Source: Trametes villosa
Lineage: Eukaryota; Basidiomycota; Agaricomycetes; Polyporales; Polyporaceae
DNA: 64,000 bases
Assembly: GCA_002964805.2 (NCBI GenBank)
Contig: PUDQ02000057.1
Coordinates: 620,001 to 684,000, forward strand
Direction: 5' to 3'
The translations under genes and the position numbers were made by a program. Of the stretch, positions 1 to 14,896 are shown piece by piece. The stretch's first letter is position 1. Every line of letters starts with the position of its first letter. The notes under the pieces are model-generated. The model had not been told where the DNA came from. It ran no database searches and saw only the letters and a list, made by a program, of their open reading frames with translations.

Positions 1-910
1 GCTCTAACTGCGAAAGTTCAAAGTGGACGTTAACACTCGCTTCGCTTACGTTTCCCCCCTCTCCAGTAACGCATGGTACTAAGGGTAGGCCCCAGACTTT
101 GCTTCGCTCGCTATCAAGAAACTGGAGAGTTCATCCGCGCTCTTCTCTCCAGACCATCGACCACTCCATAAAGCAACGCCACTGGCATTACGTGCGGCAA
201 AACAGGCACATCATGAGCGAAGCAACAGATGAAGGAGCTTGAAAACTTCACGAATCGCAGGTGAGAGTACGCGCCCTTCGCTCGTTTGTCAAAACATTTG
301 TCCGACCCCGTCGCCGGGTGCGGCATGACAGGAGTTTGGGGGTGTTTCGGACATACGGACAACATGTTCCGAGACTTTGAGCGACGTCAGTAGCATGTGT
401 TACATGTACCTGAGCCACGACCGAGCCACAGTGGTTGACTGGTTCGCCAAAACATAGCCGGGCTGATAATGGGAGGACTCATGACCGTGTCAGGATTTCC
501 GTGGAGAAGACATTGTCGGTCGTCAAATCTACGCACATATGCTGACTCTTTTGCTAGGTTCCGATTCAGGCGCTGGCGCTGACGACGGCGGGACTGCGAC
601 CAGGGACGACGCGCCCCCGACCCCACTTCGGAACAATATTCCGCGCTCTACGATCGCAAGTCCCCCGCTTCTCCGCGTATGGAGCCCCGCCCCCAGCCGT
701 GTAAAATCTCTCCGGGAGCGGCGGTCCGGGGGCGCGAAATGTGTGCGATGACGGCACGGCAAGGGAGAGAAGGATGGTCACCAGACCCTCCCGACGCCTA
801 ATTGCCGCCTATGAGCGTCGGCGACGAGCTCGGCAGAGCAATGTGCCTTCTACGATCCTCCTCGCCCTCTTCGCTCTTTGGCAATCACCGACGGGCTTGA
901 TCGCGCGACG
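1..910. other. Intergenic region, no gene seen
   Basis: I see only short overlapping open frames on both strands, with no recognisable domain and no splice-linked reading frame. The right part (about 540-1000) is GC-rich and probably includes the upstream region of the sugar transporter. Confidence 0.5.
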
Positions 911-916
911 GTGCGG

Positions 917-922
917 TATAAA
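917..922 (+). promoter_or_regulatory. TATA box of the sugar transporter
   Basis: TATAAA lies about 100 bases before the transporter start codon at 1020, a usual distance for a fungal core promoter once a short leader is allowed for. Confidence 0.55.
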
Positions 923-1019
923 GCTGCAGCGAGCGCGACCTGAAGCTGTCGTGCTCTTGCTCGGGTCACACCCCTCCTCCACACTCAGCGCGGACAGGCA
1001 AGAATAGGACGGGCTCACC

Positions 1020-3244
1020 ATGTCCAAGCTCTCAGGAAGGAGACTGTACTATACCATCAATGCCGTCGCAGGACTGGCAATTTTCTTGTGAGTCGTCCGC
1101 GTCCTCACGAGACCTACGGTCAGCTCACGTACAATACAGCTTCGGCTATGACCAAGGCATGATGGGAGGCACGTCTCTGTGACCCATATCTAGGCCCACG
1201 TTCTTATCGGGTTTGCGTGCAGGTGTCAACACTTCCCCCGACTACGTTCGGGTTATGAAGCTGGGATATTCCACGTGAGTTCTCTACACGTCTACACATT
1301 CTCCGGATAACTAACTGAAAGCGCTTCACTTCCAGATACGAAGGCCCTTCTGAGGGCTTTGTAGCAACTATCACGGAGCCCACACGGCAAGGCGGTATTG
1401 TCAGTATCTACTACCTCGGTACGCTCATCGGTTGCCTTATGGGCGGTGTACTCGGAGACCGGTATGTCGTCACATTGAGCGAGGAGTCTGAGCTGACATG
1501 GTCCGGATAGGCTCGGGCGTATCAAGACGATGGTCATTGGCAGCATTTGGGTCCTCTTCGGCGCGGCTCTCCAGTGTTCGGCGCAGAACATCGCATGGTG
1601 AGTTATGATACATTGTTCGTGCGCGTGTATCTACTGACGCCGTGTAGGATGTGCTGCGCTCGTATCATCAACGGCATCGGCACGGGCTACCTGAACGCTA
1701 TCGTTCCTGTATGGAGCGCGGAAGTTGCCACACATACGTCTCGAGGCGCGTTCATCGCGAGCGAGTTCACTCTCAACATCTTCGGCGTCGTCGTGGCCTA
1801 CTGGCTCGAGTTCGCGCTCGGGTTCATAGGGGACGGGATGTCTCAAGTGCGGTGGAGGGTACGTAGCTAGCGTCTTACTCTCTCCGCGAGCGCGAATTAA
1901 CCGCCATGGCGTCTTCCCAGTTCCCGATCGCGTTCCAAATAGTGCCGGTGCTCGCGTTTATGGTACGTACAAGCCTACGCATGACGTCGTCCTCTACTCA
2001 CTGCCCTCTTTCTATAGGCCTGCCTTCCTTTGATGCCGGGTACGTCGACGCCCACCCTCAAACCTTGCCCTCAACTCACCGGTGTGCCGCTGCGCAGAGT
2101 CTCCCCGTTGGCTCATCAAGATGGGGCGGAACGCAGAGGCGCGCGAGATTCTCGGCCGCCTGCGCTCGGACGACGGCAACACCGAAGCGCCGCGCGCCGT
2201 GAGTGAGTACGAGGAGATCATCGCCACCGTCGCGCTCGAGAAGGAGCACGCAAGCCGGAACTCGTACCTCGGCATGTTCTTCGGACGCAATGACGGGGGC
2301 CTCCACATTGCCCGGCGCGTCCAGCTGTCCATCTGGCTCCAGATCGTCCAGGAGTGCGTCTGTTGTTTTATACGTCTTGTGTTTCGCCCTCTGACCGCTA
2401 CCGAACTCACAGATGGGTTGGTATCGCGGCGATCACGGTCTATGCGCCCACCATCTTCGCGGAGGCCGGCTATGCCGCACGCAAGTCCCAATGGCTGTCT
2501 GGCCTCAACGACGTACGTGTCAACCGTATGGACTCATGCTGGTGCCGCCAACCGCTCTGCGCTCCCTACTATAGATCACGTACATGCTGAGCACCCTGCT
2601 CGCCGTCGTCACCATCGACAGACTCGGCCGTCGCATCGGTCTCTGGTGGGGTGCTGTCGGCCAGGGCATCTCGCTCATCCTCGCTGGCGCCTTCGCCCGG
2701 CTGCTCAAGGACCACCCCGAGAAGGCATCGGAGTACGGTGGCGCTGCGGCGCTCTTCGTGTTCATGTACACTGCCATCTTCGGCGCGACGTGGCTCACTA
2801 TCCCCTGGGTGTACCCCACCGAGACCTTCCCGCTCGAGGTGCGCGCCAAGGGCAACGCGTTTGGTGTAGTCGGCTGGTCTATCGGTACGTCACTGCGATC
2901 TGTTCACGCATTGCCCAGCCTCTGATACGGATGTATGCGCAGGCAACGGCTGGCTCACGCTCTTGAACCCGGTGATGTTCAACCGCATCGGCGAGAACAC
3001 GCTGCACGTCTTCGGCGCGATCAACTTCCTGAGCATCCCGCTCGTGTGGGCGTTCTACCCGGAGACCGCGAACCGGACGCTCGAGGAGATGGACTACCTG
3101 TTCATGAGCAAGAGTCCGTTCGTGTGGGACGAGGAGGAGAACTTCCGCCGGATGAAGGAGGAGGCCGAGCAGGCGCGCCTCGAGGGCAAGGCGGCCGCGC
3201 CGCGCGCGACCGAGGTCGTCGATGTCGCCGACGAGAAGGACTGA
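1020..3244 (+). CDS. MFS sugar transporter (hexose/sugar porter family)
   Basis: This is a multi-exon gene for a plasma-membrane sugar:H+ symporter of the major facilitator superfamily. After splicing, family signatures appear in order: an N-terminal helix with FGYDQGMMGG, the GDRLGR loop between TM2 and TM3, RIINGIGTGYLNAIVPVW, PESPRWLIKMGR before the central loop, IDRLGRR, and the C-terminal PETANRTLEEMDYLF. Twelve transmembrane helices are expected. The tail is charged (Glu/Lys-rich). The first Met, at 1020, begins MSKLSGRRLYYTINA, the usual short cytosolic N-terminus. At least eight short introns are needed; for example, one splits GYD/QGMMGG from NTSPDY. PETANRTLEEMDYLF resembles fungal quinate/hexose permeases, so the substrate cannot be fixed from sequence alone. 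U6 and tRNA-Ala lie downstream. Confidence 0.93.
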
Positions 3245-3492
3245 GCGGCGTCCCCGTTCTGCACGGCCGGCGTGTGGGCCCGAGGCATTGTAGAGTACTA
3301 GAGCGGGCTTCTGCGCAGTGGTCGTGTATGTGTCCCTTGATGATCTTCATGTTTTGTATCGATTTCTTGGATGTATCTTGACGAATAGAACGAACCTCAT
3401 TCTCCAACGCCTAGGGTGATCCGTCGCGTGCAGTGGGAGCTTACAGCTGAGCACAAGTTGTGCCGGTGAGGAGTTGTGGAACCCAAGTGGAC

Positions 3493-3558
3493 AAAAATAA
3501 ATATTGAGACCCGTAGGTCTACCACTCCGGGAAAGCGTGTCATCCTTGTGCAGGGGCC

Positions 3559-3589
<31 letters not shown>

Positions 3590-3613
3590 TTCGTATGTCA
3601 CCCCGAAGGGGAC
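3493..3613 (-). ncRNA. U6 spliceosomal snRNA
   Basis: Read on the minus strand, the gene starts with a stable 5' hairpin (CCCC-TTCG-GGGG type). It continues through the invariant U6 core AATTGGAACGATACAGAGAA, including the ACAGAGA box that pairs with the 5' splice site. GATTAGCATGGCCCCTGC follows, with the AGC catalytic triad, and then AAGGATGACACGC. A 3' stem-loop (AGACC-TACG-GGTCT) and a TTTTT Pol III stop at 3497-3493 close the gene. U6 is the catalytic snRNA of the spliceosome. No intron is visible, unlike some yeast U6 genes. The exact 3' end is uncertain because the tail is longer than in human U6. The gene is divergent from a tRNA-Ala 110 bases away. Confidence 0.95.
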
Positions 3614-3723
3614 ATTCCAAGGCTCGTGGCTCCACGCCGTCTGGTGGAACAATTGTATTTCGTTGAAGTCCCGGGTCGGTCACTGCCATCTGATGTTATT
3701 TGACGCTGGCGCTACATGCGTAC

Positions 3724-3797
3724 GGGCATGTGGTGTAGTTGGTTATCACGCTCGCTTAGCATGCGAGAGGGGTCCGGTTCAATCCCGGACATGTCCA
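3724..3797 (+). tRNA. tRNA-Ala(AGC), copy 1
   Basis: The acceptor stem GGGCATG/CATGTCC contains the G3:U70 wobble that identifies tRNA-Ala. The anticodon loop TTAGCAT gives anticodon AGC. The T arm is GTCCGG-TTCAATC-CCGGAC. There is no intron. A TTTTT terminator follows at 3801-3805. Identical genes lie at 9660-9733 (minus) and 27989-28062 (plus). Confidence 0.97.
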
Positions 3798-4281
3798 ATG
3801 TTTTTATGTCCGCTGCCCGAACATCGCACGCCAACACTGAAGCGCACGCAGACATGCCCGATAATCGGCGTGGCGCGGCCAAGGCGCAGGCATCCTGCAG
3901 CACGAGCATCTTGATCGGACCTGCCTTCGTTCTCATTTTGCGAGGAACAATTCATATCGCCAGGCGACGGCGCAGAATCAACATGGAACCATTCACTTCT
4001 CAAGTTCCGTGCGTAATGACCCTCAGATGTCTGCCAAACCTCTAGCTCACTCGCTTGTACGTTTAAAAGCAATGTACTGTGCATGAGATGTCTCGAACAC
4101 AAGAGAACCTACTACAAACATAGCGACATCTTGATCTAAAGTAGAACATCGTGGGAATAGAAGCACTAAGACCAGTTCAAAAAGTCGCGAGCATGGTTGC
4201 CGACCTCAAGGTTCCTTGCCTTTCTCCCCCACCTTCCCCTCGCTGCCACAAGCCCTCAAGGCAACTCGCTCGCTGTTCAAG

Positions 4282-5132
4282 ATGCGCTTCTCCCTTGTCG
4301 CCCTTGCTCTCCCCATCGCTGCGGCCAGTATGTTGCTTAAATCATCAGTTATGGCCCTGCGGACCGAAATTGACTAGAATGCCTGTAGGTGCTCTGGAAA
4401 TCTCTGCCCCGTCCGGCTCGTCGTTCTGGTAAGTGTCATGTTTTTGGACGAACGTCGAGGATGCGCGTTCACGCGACGTCTTTGCAAAGGGTGCAAAACA
4501 CCAGCAACACGATTACCTGGACCTTCAACCAGGGCGACCCCAGCCCTATCAACATCAACGTCGTGAACTCGGACAACCGCACCCTCAATGGCAACTTCTC
4601 GATCGCGTCGTTTGTTAACATTTCCGCCCAGGTGAGGCTTCTAGCGCACTGTAGTCATTATCGCTAGCTGACAGAGTATCCAGTCCTTCACTGTGTGAGT
4701 ACGCGCCTGCTTCATCTTCGCGGTGCCATCCTGAATGTGCGGGGATGCAGCACCAACGTGACCCTCAAGACGGGAGACAATTACCAAGTCCAGTTCGTGA
4801 ACACCTCCGATCCCTCTCAGGTGTTTGCCAGCAGCGGCGACTTCTCCGTCAAGCCCCCCGGCAGTAAGTAATGCTATATTGCAACGCTGTTTCTACCGTC
4901 TCACGGAGCGTTAGCTGCCCCTGCTCCCACTTCGAGCGCGGCGAGCTCTGCCTCGGCTTCCGGCTCTGGTGCCAACCCTTCGGCTACCTCGCCCAGCGGT
5001 TCCGGCAGCTCCGGCGCAAGTGCTACCCCCACTGGCGGCTCGAACGGCGCTCTCAGCTTGGCAAGCAGCCAGGGTATCGCTGGCGTCATCGCTGCGTGCG
5101 GCATCGCCTCGCTCTCTGCTCTCCTCTTGTGA
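4282..5132 (+). CDS. Kre9/Knh1-like Ser/Thr-rich GPI-anchored cell-wall protein
   Basis: This is a small secreted protein. A signal peptide (MRFSLVALALPIAAAS) is followed by a domain resembling the yeast Kre9/Knh1 N-terminal fold: SAPSGSSFW, then NTITWTF, then LKTGDNYQVQFVNTSDPSQVFASSGDFSVK in spliced register. After that come a Ser/Ala/Gly/Thr-rich stalk and a hydrophobic C-terminus (IAGVIAACGIASLSALLL) typical of a GPI-attachment signal. Family members act in beta-1,6-glucan or wall assembly. The model has five introns. One exon, 4684-4694, is only 11 nt and supplies SFT plus part of a Val codon (SFTV); homologous domains need these residues, so I regard the micro-exon as real. Family assignment is moderately sure; the wall location is well supported. 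Confidence 0.85.
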
Positions 5133-6749
5133 GAGCTCTGAAGCCGAGAGCATTCGACGAGCTTAGGCCCCTGCCCTCCGCATGCCTCCCCGCCTCTCCC
5201 CTTGTGCAGCACACATCAACTTCCACCGCCTACCCCACTATTGTGAACAACGAACACGTTTCCGTCTTCGTTCATTCGTCCACTCCTTACGGACTCGCCA
5301 TACTTTTGGGCCCCCTGTTGTGATTTTCCTGGGTTGTATTCCTCGATACCTGCCCGTTAGGTGTACGCCCCCCAAGTCATCTTGTTCTGCTTTGCCATGA
5401 TCGTGCTTTGTGCTTTATGTAGCTTTTGTCTAGCCCTATGCGCGCTACGTTCGCACGATGTACAATACCTATGTCACGCTCTACTTAGGTGTACGCAAAT
5501 GCGAGCCTTGGCTGTTACTTGCATCATGGTCCTCTGAATCTTCTATATAGGAAAGGAGACCGGTTTGGTTGTTTTTGGGCCTCGTCCATCTGTTCTTATG
5601 ACTTCGACACTGAGAACGGCGGCCCTCACACCGCGACCATCGATATCTGCTGAACCCCACTACCTCCAGAGCAGCGATGAGTGCAGCTGGCCGTGAATGG
5701 GAGTCTTTGAACTTCATGAACTGCGCGATTACCGGATCCGAACTTGCCGGTCACTAGCTCGTGCGATATACTCGGTGGGTCACTAGGTGTGCAATTTGCG
5801 CCATAGACGTAGGCTGGAGGCGGCAGGCGAAACCATATGCATGCGAATGCCCTACGGTACTTCGTACTCGTACGCCGTGCAGCGCACTCAGTATCAAATT
5901 CAAGCTTGGTCTATGCGGCTCGTTTGACCCTACAAAATCTGCTTATTGTTGAGGATTACCGGGCTGATCTACGATGAGCACGAGGTCTTGTTGTGTTCAT
6001 GAATCAAGGCGCCCTCGAGCTACAACTGTGGTCTCTAGCTGGTACTTACTACTTTCCTCCGGATCCCCCAACCCCCGAGTCACCGTGATCCTGGCACTGT
6101 TCGTACCAGGTACGGGTGTATCACTGCCGTCCGGGTATGAGGCTGCGTTATTCTGCGGCCTGCCTGACAGCCATCGCACGCCGCGCCTCGAAGGCACGGC
6201 CCGAAGCTTCAATCGAACTGTAGAGGCCCATTCCTATGACCACAGGCAGAATTGGGGCGGATTGTTGTACTTTCAACCAATTTACTCGCGATTTGTACTG
6301 TTCAATGTACCTTCCCAAAACACGCACGGATTCTGCTGTTGTCTGTGTCGATACGCCTTCCAGCCTGTACGAACATCCGGCGTTGCACCTTAAATTCGCT
6401 GGCCTTTAGCTTCCCGCCGAATCGAGCTGCATGCGCAACAGGCTGCAACTTATCTCCGCCCTTCATCTCCCTCACTTCGCCATTCCTGTTCCCACTTCCA
6501 CACTCGCTTGGCGTCGTGGGCACACATCTACCGTAACCCCGGGGCGTCGATTGGCCGTGGCGGGAGTGGTGATCCACAGTGCCGGGTACGCAGCGGCGCC
6601 GAAAGCGACTTTCCCGCGAACGCCCCTTGGAACGGGCCACCATTCACACTCCCGTCCGGGCGGTACCACGCTCTTCTCCTACCCGAGTCCCTGGCCCTGG
6701 GTACGCCAGCGACAACGGCAGTGGCAGCGCTGCTTCATGACTTACCACC
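5133..6749. other. Intergenic region, no gene seen
   Basis: The first few hundred bases are the likely 3' UTR of the Kre9-like gene. The remaining open frames show no recognisable domain and no consistent splicing. Nothing else stands out. Confidence 0.45.
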
Positions 6750-9397
6750 ATGCCCCCACGACCGACATCTGCGAACGCCATGGCCGGCCCTAGCCAAGCC
6801 CAAGACGAGCTCACCGCGACCGTGTTCGGTGCGGTCGAGTCCCTCAACCAGACCCGCAAGGCCAACTTCCTGCTGGAGACCGCGCTTGCGCTGATAGAGA
6901 GCGGGAGGTGCGTGCGTTCACTTCGTGCCGGGTGTGCATGTTCTAGCGGTCGGAGGGGATACAACTTTCGTCCCCGAGCGCACACCGCTTCAAGAAATCA
7001 CTACAGCATCGAACAGCGTGCATTTGGGGGGAGGGGGACGTCCTGAGTTAGAGTGGCGTACAAGTTGCCCCCACCGCATACCGCTGTCCTGGGCCTCCAT
7101 TCATCGATCCTGCAGCACCCCACGGAGCGTATTGCTCATGTACGATATCTACCAGGTACGGCGAGGAGGTGGAGAACTACCTGGATGTCTACCTGCGCAC
7201 GCCGGGCCTGGAGAAGAAGGATGTAGCGAGGGCACTCCTGGCGCGGGGGAACGCACGCAAAATGGCCGGGGACAAGCTCTTGGCGAGGGCGCAGCAAGAC
7301 TTCCAGGCGGTAGCAAAGCTCGACCCGACAAATCGAGAACTGCAGGGATATCTCAGGCGAAGCAACATGGTGAGTGTGCCTTGCTTCCTTGCAGCCGGAC
7401 GCTAGAATAGTGCACTTCGCCGCCCCGGTGCTCGTAGGCAGCCCCCGCTAGCATTCCCGCGCCTCCCCCGGGTGGGAGGGACTGAATCATTGGACAGTGC
7501 TTCAACCGTTGTTGTGTTGTCCGCAGCATATATGCGGTGTGCCTCCGTCTTTCTTGGGCAAAGGGGCACACTCTCGCGGCGTGGAGTACACCTGAGAGTG
7601 TTCCACGCGGATCAGACCGGGCGGCAAAGGGCTCTGTGAAGCAGAGCACCGTTCTGTGCGGCGTACCTGCTACGCAGAGCGGTGCTATGCGTGCAAAGTT
7701 CTGCTACGAATTCCCAGTGTTGGCGTCGGCTGACTCATTCACAGATTCACTTCGTAGACGAGCCGGCATCGCAGCGTGCTCCCCCTGAGATTTGGGAGCT
7801 AATCGCCCGCTTTATCCCACGCTATCACCTTCGCACCTGGCTCTTTGTGTCCGCCTTCCACCGGGAGATCGCGGTGCGGCTCATCTTCCACACCATCGAC
7901 CTCTACTTCGGCGAGGACCAAGACCTAAATCGTGGGCTCGACATATTCGACAGGGTGAAGGCGGATCCGGTATTCGCCAGCCGCGTAAAATGCCTGCGGT
8001 TGCACTGGGCGTACGAAGAGAACGACATGTTCGACCTCATGACGCGTATGTAGCTGCGCTTCCCACCCCACCGATCGAGTTTCAAACTGACCATATGGTT
8101 CCCAGGAATGTTCAAGTCCGCGCTACCCGCATTTCGTGCCCTCCGAGAGTTCGAATGGATAGGGTATCCGGAGCTGCGCGCGGAAATGGTGCAGGCCGTC
8201 CTCGAGACGCACCCCAAGCTCCAGTCGCTCGGCCTGATAGGCTGGCACTTCGACGCAGTCGGTGTGGTACGTTCTCTTCGCCATCAACCCAAACGTCCGC
8301 TCTCTGATACATAGCCGTGACAGTCCGCGTTCCGTGGTCTTCGCAAGTTCATTCTGCGCGCCGAAGACGACGATGGTTTTGCTGATATGGGCGAGGTCCG
8401 CACGGTGCTCGATCAGAACCAGGGGACTCTTCGCCACCTTACTCTGGGCGCCTACCTCGAGCGGAATCACTCGTGGGACCACGCGTTCCAGTCGGCGACG
8501 ATTCGCAACCTCACGCACCTCGAGCTGGTCGACACCCGCATCTCGCACGTCGTCCTCGCACGGATAGCGCACGCGCACCGACTCGAGAGCCTGACGCTCC
8601 ACGGTACGTTCGAAGAGCCCTGCTCAGCGAGCGTCGTGTTCGGGAGCGACCATGTCATCGACGGCGTGCACACCTTCCTTCCACACCTCGAAGAATTCCG
8701 GTTCATCATGGTTGGCCACGACGACGACCTCAACCTCTTCCAGTCGGTCACACAGTTCCTGCGCCAGCGGCCCAAGCTGCGGCGGCTCGACCTGGGCTGT
8801 TGTCCGTGGGATTACGTGCAGGGCGTCCTTCCGAACCTAACGGATCTCCGTGCACTTCGGGTACGCATCGCGAACCTGAATGACACATCGTTGCGCGCGT
8901 TGCTGGATGCAATACCGAGAGCCTTGACGGCACTCCACTTAGAGACCGTTGTGACAGCCAAACCAATAGTTCGTCTTTTCATCCATTTTTGCCCACCTGA
9001 CGCTGACCACATCTTCCAGCACGAATATGCGCCCGCATTCTCCGTCTTCCCCTCCCTCACCATGCTGCACCTGAACGGCAACCGACGGCGCCCCCAGCCA
9101 AACCTCCTCTCGGACAAGGAGTTCCAGGTGCAGACGGAGATGTGGGCGTCGAGCGCGCGGAGCATCGCGCGCGTCCTCCCCGCACTCGACTTCGTCGGCT
9201 GGCACGGCGAGCACTACGTCGTCGTGCGCGGCGGCGCGGACGCTGGCAAGTCCGAGAAGGTCGAGCTGAAGGAGCTGCCGTCGCGGCGGCGGCTGGACTG
9301 CGCGAAGGGCGTGGACCTCGGCACGGACGACGCGGCGTGGACGGAGCGCAAGGACCTCCCGATGGACTATGAAACGCCGGGGCTGCAGCAGACGTGA
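6750..9397 (+). CDS. F-box protein with N-terminal TPR-like segment and leucine-rich repeats
   Basis: The spliced protein has three parts. An N-terminal helical segment (ALIESGR/YGEEVENYLDVYL, then ALLARGNARKMAGDKLLARA and DFQAVAKLDPTNRE) looks like a TPR pair. An F-box-like stretch follows (APPEIWELIARFIPRYHLRT with LFVSAFHREIAVRLIF). A long C-terminal half has repeated leucine-rich units (LPHLEEFRFI, RPKLRRLDLG, LPNLTDLRAL, FPSLTMLHLNG). F-box proteins are substrate receptors of SCF ubiquitin ligases, and such families are expanded in basidiomycetes. The start at 6750 gives MPPRPTSANAMAG; the Met at 6780 is an alternative. Introns include two long ones, 6908-7155 (248 nt) and 7370-7744 (375 nt), then short ones near 8045 and 8267. 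The target is unknown. Confidence 0.85.
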
Positions 9398-9659
9398 TCG
9401 GCGTGTTCGTCTGCTGCTGTGTTTTCCCGTTGTGTCTGTCGCTTTGTCGCTCTCGCTGTCGTTGTTAGCTGCATGTTGAATGGTGTATCATACTGGCTTC
9501 CTTCTCACATTAGTACTATCTCAACCTGTCCTAGCACGGGTTCTTAGAAAGTGAACATGCTGGCAACTGTAGTACGTCGTTCAAACACCGGACAGCTGCA
9601 CTGGGTTCAAGTTGCGCGGTGCATGGTAAGCACGAATTTGGTGACATCCAGAAGAAAAA

Positions 9660-9733
9660 TGGACATGTCCGGGATTGAACCGGACCCCTCTCGCATGCTA
9701 AGCGAGCGTGATAACCAACTACACCACATGCCC
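9660..9733 (-). tRNA. tRNA-Ala(AGC), copy 2
   Basis: The sequence is identical to the genes at 3724-3797 and 27989-28062 over 74 nt, including G3:U70 and anticodon AGC. A minus-strand T-run terminator follows at 9659-9655. Confidence 0.97.
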
Positions 9734-11113
9734 TTGATATATCTGACCGCACAGGTATTACTCAGTTCTCGGGCGTTAGAATCGCCAGTTCTTTGCACTT
9801 CCAGCTCGCTCGTCGCATCCTCGCGATTCAGGTTCCTACCCTCATGCTTCTCGACAGATTTGCGAAAGCATCCCCCCGGAACTACACAAAAACCCAGACA
9901 ATAACGGAGCTGATGTAGCCAATTATGACAGCCAACATACAACTCAAGTTTACCTGCCGGAACAGCACGTCTTCAACGGGCGCACTCGCCATGGGTGCTC
10001 GTAACTCGGAACTCTACATTACATGGCCTGATATTCTCCTCTCCGCTTCGCTCCTGACATATAACCCGTGTCGCGGTACGTACATGGTGTCCAATCCCAG
10101 ACCATAAGTGTTGCTCATTGCCTCTATCCAGTCTATGTAGGGAGGGCGTGCTGCTCATATCGTGCCGTATTCACCCCAGGCTGTGCTACCGGGATAGCAA
10201 ACATCCCTTGAAAATACCCTCGGTTCCCGCGTAACGGCTATGTCTTTCTGTTAGGCCGAATCAACCCTCACCAGATGAGCTCTCTCGCGTCCCACTCAGA
10301 TCATCTCAAGTATATATATCTGCAGTCAGTGAATCCCGAGATTTCCCGTATCGACGGAATGTGAAGGTCTGTACGGATCGTCTCATGATGCCTCTGTCGT
10401 AGCACGGCTTATAGGCGGGTTCCTGGTAGTCAACGGATCCTGGCAGTCGACGGATCTAGACCCCGCATATAAGTCAGTGCGGACGATCATGACTCTCCAG
10501 CGCACGAAACCTGCACGGAAGGGGTCGGCTAGGCCATAGCATTTTGCAGGTCGTTCGTTGATGGCATATGCGGTTTTCACCGTTGGTCACGGCTGTGTAC
10601 ATCCAGACCTAGTGCAGCGTTTGCACATGGTCGTACCGCAGGGGGACGAAACCGGTAGGGTTTCTAGTAGAGCCATATGGGTCTGTGGACTAACCGTGAG
10701 CTGACGGAGAACGCGCCGCGTCGACGGGATGAATCAGCACTACTGAGTATCTGCCGTTTTTCAGGTCCATATACTGGGGAAATTCATGTCGCAACCGTGA
10801 TTCCAAGGTCTGCACACCCATACATTAGGCACTCACCCTCGGGCTAGAACGCAGGCCATATGATAACACGGAAATAGCGCCACGGCGGACCGGGTTGTGA
10901 GAGAAAGAAGCGATACCTCGGTGAGCCTTAGTAAGTACGTCCGCTCGCTCGTACTACGCGCGGAAAAACATAGCTGACGGCCTTCTCATGCCATAGGCGT
11001 TTCCGGGAGCATTTAAGCTGTATGCGTATTCTCAAGCCTCATCCCAAACTGCCAACTTCCTTCAACCCACCATTGCAGGTTCTCTCACTGTCGCGTCCAA
11101 GCCGCCAGCATAC
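9734..11113. other. Intergenic region, no gene seen
   Basis: No frame here joins into a recognisable protein. The region is the upstream flank of the first old yellow enzyme gene. I see no clear repeat or RNA. Confidence 0.45.
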
Positions 11114-12530
<1,417 letters not shown>

Positions 12531-12974
12531 AACGTGTAGAGATGCGCTAGACGCAGTCACAAGCTACAACGGAGGTCGATATTCCAGCTGTGCGTTGCTT
12601 TGTGCCGTGGATCCGACACGACGATGTCGCGATCTTGCATAATAAGTCTCGGAAGCAGAGACCCGCGCGGCGGGGCCTGAAGTCCCGCATGACAATGCGG
12701 GAATAAGGTCTGACCGCCCTGGACGGTGTGAGAGCGACTAGCAGGTGACTATATGCGGCATTAGTAAGTGAGTACCTTCGTTCAAAAGCATGTGGGGGCC
12801 GGTAGCATGGGTGTTCGTGCAACTATCATGACTAATGGACTAAAACCCTCCTACTTAAGAGCGTACAGCTCGACACCGATAAGCTAGTCCTGCAGGCTAC
12901 AAGCTGGCCACCACAACGCGACCATCCGACGAAGGTTGAAGCTAAGTCTTCGTCCGCCAATCAGTAGTACGCAA

Positions 12975-14399
<1,425 letters not shown>

Positions 14400-14896
14400 A
14401 AGTGACAGTGAAACTCGAAACTTGTTGGGTCCATATGGATGGATAGAATATGATATGCTGCTGTAGTACATGCTTAGCGAGATACTAACTCACACTAGGA
14501 GAACTTAGCTGGAACGCAATTATCGACAGACCGCGACATGGTGGCAGGACGCAAGCTGGCCGCACACTTGTACACTAGTCTCCCCTAGGCAGACGTACCG
14601 AGGTGCTCTATGAGGGCGGGCAGGGACGAGCACCACGGACCTTGTACACACTTGTGCGATACCTCGATAGTCCGGTCCGAAGACCCGGCGGGGTGCGCGA
14701 TGGGCGCTTAGACTCCGCTGCGCGCAGTCGCGCCGCGGCCGCTCACTCTCCTCGTTCAGACCACGACCTCCACAGTCTTGACTACTCTCCGGGCTTGCTT
14801 TTCTCTTCGATATAACTTTTGCTTTGTGCTCGGCTACTGAAGGGGGCTGGATAAGCGACATACCTCTTGCTCGTAGCGACGTAAGCTCTCCGCACA

